Assembly (NCBI RefSeq): GCF_000004195.4
Contig: NC_030683.2
Coordinates: 7,454,411-7,518,410, forward strand
DNA: 64,000 bases
Reading direction: 5' to 3'
Source: Xenopus tropicalis
Taxonomy: Eukaryota; Chordata; Amphibia; Anura; Pipidae
Of the stretch, positions 60,901 through 64,000 are shown in pieces; the first letter of the stretch is position 1; each line of letters opens with the position of its first letter. Position numbers and translations under genes: made by a program. The notes under the pieces are model-generated. The model searched no databases. It was not told the origin of the DNA and saw only the letters and a program-made list of their open reading frames with translations.

Positions 60901-61178
60901 CAGTGCCCAGCGCTTGGGGGGCCAATAATCCCTGTCTCACACTGTATATAGTATGCTTGGGGTGTCAGTGCCCAGTGCTTGGGGGCCAATAATCCCTGTC
61001 TCACACTGTATATAGTATGCTTGGGGTGTCAGTGCCCAGCGCTTGGGGGCCAATAATCCCTGTCTCACACTGTATATAGTATGATTGGGGTGTCAGTGCC
61101 CAGCGCTTGGGGTCCAATAATCCCTGTCTCACACTGTATATAGTTGGTGTGTCAGTACCCAGCGCTTGGGGGCCAATA
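51995..61178. repeat. ~64-bp satellite array, copy B (about 145 units)
   Basis: Same unit as 3568-8727 and almost twice as long. It has extra variants (GAGGGCC, GGGCGCC, GGTGTGAGTG, GTGTTTGGGG) that are rare or absent in copy A. Many units contain single-base insertions or deletions (TATGGCTTGG, TATATTAGTATG, GGGGTTGTCAG) or short losses (near 52120-52150, 60480-60530). The last units before 61178 decay. All frames here are artefacts. Confidence 0.97.
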
Positions 61179-61450
61179 GACAGTACTTTCCCCATACACA
61201 GTACCCCCCATAGAAAGTTCGCCCAATTGCCACCAGACAGTACCCCCCATAGAAAGTGCCCCGATAGACAATACCCCCCATAGAAAGTCCCCCCGGACAT
61301 TACCCCCTATAGACAGTACACCCTATACACAGTGCCACTGTAGAAATTACCCCCCATACACAATGCCCCCAATAGAAAGTGTTCCCAATTGCACCCATAG
61401 AGAGTACCCCCATACACAGTGCCCCCCATAGACAGTACCCCCATACACAA
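61179..61450. repeat. Degenerate short repeat with ACCCCCCATAGAAAGT words
   Basis: CATAGAAAGT, CATACACAGT and TAGACAGTACC words alternate at roughly 15-35-bp intervals without a fixed period. It directly follows the satellite. Probably a decayed minisatellite. Confidence 0.7.
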
Positions 61451-61480
61451 TTCTATGGAAATCAAGATGTTTAAGGAACA

Positions 61481-61702
61481 GTGGAGAGATTATTGACAGA
61501 GAGAGATAATGGCTCCCTTGTGCCGTATGACCTGTGCAGAGTATTTCTGGACATGACCAGTTGCATGTCGGATAACTGTACAAAGTGGGATGTTGACCAA
61601 AAATCTGCACCTTACTTCAATATTCCGGCATATTTTATTGGTTCCTGCTGGTATTTTATTATTGTACTACAAGTCACACTCTTTCATATTAGCAGTGAGT
61701 AG
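61481..61702 (+). CDS. Unidentified short frame with a possible membrane segment
   Basis: A 73-codon plus frame reads SLVPYDLCRVFLDMTSCMSD, KWDVDQKSAPYF, then a hydrophobic stretch IGSCWYFIIVLQVTLFHI before the stop. It has three cysteines and one candidate membrane helix. No splice sites, promoter or family motif support it, and its wording is not like the neighbouring repeats. It may be a chance frame or a piece of an unknown gene. Confidence 0.2.
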   Translation: MERLLTERDNGSLVPYDLCRVFLDMTSCMSDNCTKWDVDQKSAPYFNIPAYFIGSCWYFIIVLQVTLFHISSE

Positions 61703-61903
61703 CTAATGAATGTTCTGGACATGCAGGGATTCAACCTTTTTGGTTAATTTCAAATCTCCAAAGTCTCATCTATGTGACAGATGTACAGCGCTGAAACTCA
61801 GCCTAAATGTGTCTCAGCTGGAGCTGTAAGAGAGCAGACATCTTTCAGGTGCAGTTCAGGAGTCTGACTTCTGAAATATACCCTCGCCTTTATTTGGAAA
61901 GTA

Positions 61904-62627
61904 CCGTATATACTCGAGTATAAGCCGATCCGAATATAAGCCCAGGTACCTAATTTTACCTAAGAAAACTGGAAAAATGTATTGACTCGAGTATAAGCCC
62001 TTCAATGGCGCAGCATGAAAAGCATCCATATACCGGTATACAAAATCTTTAATCCCATAACTAAATACGGCATTTCTGTATTCTTGGTTGGGTTGGGTTG
62101 CTTGGTGTTACTTTTTATAGTAATGCAAACAATAGAAAACATCACAAAAGCCAAGGAATACTGTCTGAATAACCTTATTGACACTGCCCATAAATATATT
62201 GCGCCACTCACTGTGTCCCATAATGTGTACATGCTGCTTAATCCTGATGAACAGCGCCACGGTCGTCCAGGGGGGTCCAGGGAGGGGGGGCTCCAGTGTG
62301 CCTCATGGCGCGCCGCTCCCTATGTGCAGCATCGCGCCGCTGCACATAGGAAGCGGCGCCACGGTCGTCCATGGGGGGTCCAGGAAGGGGTTGGCTCCTG
62401 GGTGTTACTCATGGCATATCGCCCCCTATGTGCAGTGATGCGCATAGCGTATACTTGCTGCTTAAGGCCGGCCACGGGAGGGGGGGTGGGGGCGGTGCAC
62501 GCACAACGACCATATTGCCTGTAGTTTGTGCGCAATACCATATATACCCGAGTATAAGCCGATGCTTACTTTTTAAGCACATTTGTAGGGCTGAAAAACT
62601 CGGCTTATACTCGAGTATATACGGTAG
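61904..62627. mobile_element. DNA transposon/MITE with ACCGTATATACTCGAGTATA ends
   Basis: The left end CCGTATATACTCGAGTATAA and the right end TTATACTCGAGTATATACGG are perfect inverted termini of about 27 bp. CGAGTATAAGCC also occurs internally near 61985 and 62550. The interior has duplicated CGCCACGGTCGTCCA-GGGGGTCCAGG segments (62254 and 62355). No transposase recognised; overlapping frames here are not supported. Confidence 0.8.
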
Positions 62628-63126
62628 GTTAAATTTATAAATGCTTTAAAAAAAATAGCTTAGAAAATGCTTAAGAATAAAGAAATAAATCCCAACTTTA
62701 AACACAAGGTCATTTATTATTTGGATAGATAGGGAAATGTATCCTTTACCTAGGCAAAGGTATTTCATTCTTGGAGACAAAATATTCTGTACTATAGGAG
62801 GAAAATGCAGTCCCATTCTGTGTAACTTGCCTATATCCACTACCTGCAACTGTAAATATGCTACTGTGTGGTATAAGACAGTGTCTTTAAAGGGCTACAA
62901 TGCCCTCTACTTTTTCTACAGAATTGTGTTAGTATAGGATCATAAGATCTGATAAGAAAAACAGATTTTTACTTCCTTTCTAGTATAGCTATGCCATCAG
63001 TGCTTATGGATAGATCACACTTTGGCATAAATATATGATTGTTTTGTGCGCCAAATAAAGGTTTCATGTGTAAAGCTACTAATACTTTTATTACCATACA
63101 GTACCCCTCCTCAGTTTCTACTAGAG
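62628..63126. other. No gene recognised
   Basis: AT-rich sequence with short motif-free frames. 63119-63126 (TACTAGAG) is the left flank of the next hAT element. Confidence 0.4.
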
Positions 63127-63812
63127 CAGTGCTGTCCAACTGGCGGCCCGTGGCCCCCCACCTGTCTGGCTGCTTTGATGGGGGCAAGCAGTGTATGGCA
63201 CACACAGGCATCGTAGGGCACAAACCAGCCAAGAATGGCACACACAGTCAAAGTATGGCACATGTAGGCAGGGTAGGGAAGGCAGAGTATGGAACACACA
63301 GGCAGCATAGGACAGGCAGAGTATGGCACACACAGGCAGCATAGGGCAGGCAGAGTATGGAACACACAGGCAGCATAGGGCAGGCAGAGTATGGCACACA
63401 CAGGCAGCATAGGGCAGGCAGAGTATGGCACACACAGGCAGGGTAGGGCAGGCAGAGTATGGCACACACAGGCAGCATAGGAAAGGCAAAGTATGGCACA
63501 CACAGGCAGCATAGGTCAGGCAGAGTATGGCACACACAGGCAGGGTAGGGCAGGCAGAGTATGGCACACACAGGCAGCATAGGAAAGGCAAAGTATGGCA
63601 CACACGGGCAGGGTAGGGCAGGCAGAGTATGGCAGGTTTTTGCTGTACTACAACCATTAATACGGGTATGGTCATGTGATAACACGGGTGTAGTTTCAAG
63701 TAGGTGCAGTTTCAAAAAGGGGAGTGGTCAAAACAGGCTTCCATTATCGGCCCTCCACCACATAGGTCGGAAAAATTCAGGCCCTCGGTACCACAAAAGT
63801 TGGACAGCACTG
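63127..63812. mobile_element. hAT (Charlie-type) MITE with internal 34-bp minisatellite
   Basis: CAGTGCTGTCCAACTGGCGG at the left and AGTTGGACAGCACTG at the right form inverted ends. The right flank ATCTAGAG (63813-63820) fits nTCTAGAn and the left flank TACTAGAG matches in 6 of 8 bases. Inside, about 13 units of GGCAGAGTATGGCACACACA-GGCAGCATAGGGCA repeat at 34 bp between about 63195 and 63635. Cys/Pro-rich minus frames come from the repeat. Confidence 0.9.
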
Positions 63813-63820
63813 ATCTAGAG

Positions 63821-64000
63821 GCATTAGACTTATTGGGGAAATTCCCCCCGGCTGGGGTGGTTTGGCAGTGGCGAAGGTGAAATACACCTATGAATTGGGC
63901 TAACGTGGTTGGTTGGAAAAAAGTGTCAATCTCAGTTTCAACTTAAATCTCACTAATACGACTAAACCCTATCCAGCCCAATCCGGTTGAATTAATATGT
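63821..64000. other. No gene recognised
   Basis: Short unassigned end of the window without motif, repeat or transposon end. Confidence 0.4.

Noticed and set aside
63111..63715. Cys-rich minus frames (CAILCLPYAACVCHTLP) that look like a secreted peptide
   Set aside because: They lie inside a hAT MITE and follow its 34-bp tandem unit; three overlapping frames look alike.

Overview
The window reads as vertebrate nuclear DNA, most likely a Xenopus-type frog. The evidence is introns with GT/AG borders, a CR1-type LINE with the frog-style ACATAGTTAC tail, TTAA-flanked T2/Kolobok-type MITEs, four Penelope-like (PLE) remnants, hAT MITEs and long minisatellites. No bacterial-style genes, CRISPR arrays or operons are present. 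Most long reading frames are by-products of tandem repeats.

Layout: 1-8727 is a module made of an 89-bp satellite, a short terminal exon with its polyadenylation signal (minus strand), and a ~64-bp satellite that lies in the last intron of that gene. The same module, about 97% identical by eye in its unique part, recurs at 50281-61178. From 8728 to 14118 there are LTR fragments, the end of a Ty3/gypsy chromovirus pol joined in frame to an intronless copy of an axonemal dynein heavy chain N-terminus (DNAH5/8 type), and a 2-kb inverted-repeat structure. An alpha-2-macroglobulin-like (A2M) C-terminal gene remnant lies at 16064-17717 (minus); a second A2M-like fragment (26662-27386, plus) encodes the amino-terminal macroglobulin-domain region. 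Between them are a 579-bp-armed PLE palindrome and a nest of PLE, Tc1 and CR1 elements.

27455-33360 holds a TTAA MITE, an 82-bp minisatellite, a G-rich tract, and two exons encoding the N-terminus of a PDCD4-like protein (plus). 34100-37981 is repeats: tRNA-like SINE, LTR-like, two PLE ends and an L2-type LINE. 38001-42537 (minus) is the best protein gene in the window: eleven phase-compatible exons of a divergent spinster-family (SPNS) major facilitator transporter, about 545 residues, lacking only its first exon. Upstream of it is a 2.8-kb degenerate repeat in which nearly every unit carries ATTGG plus a CCGCCC-like box. 45690-50280 and 61178-64000 are MITEs, minisatellites and unassigned sequence.

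The genes do not form a functional pathway. The coherent theme is repeat biology: PLE ends with hammerhead-ribozyme-like motifs, MITEs that contain internal minisatellites (three separate cases), and twin satellites that flank and interrupt a duplicated 3' gene end. Exon calls rest on reading frame, splice-site and family motif inspection only; no database search was possible.
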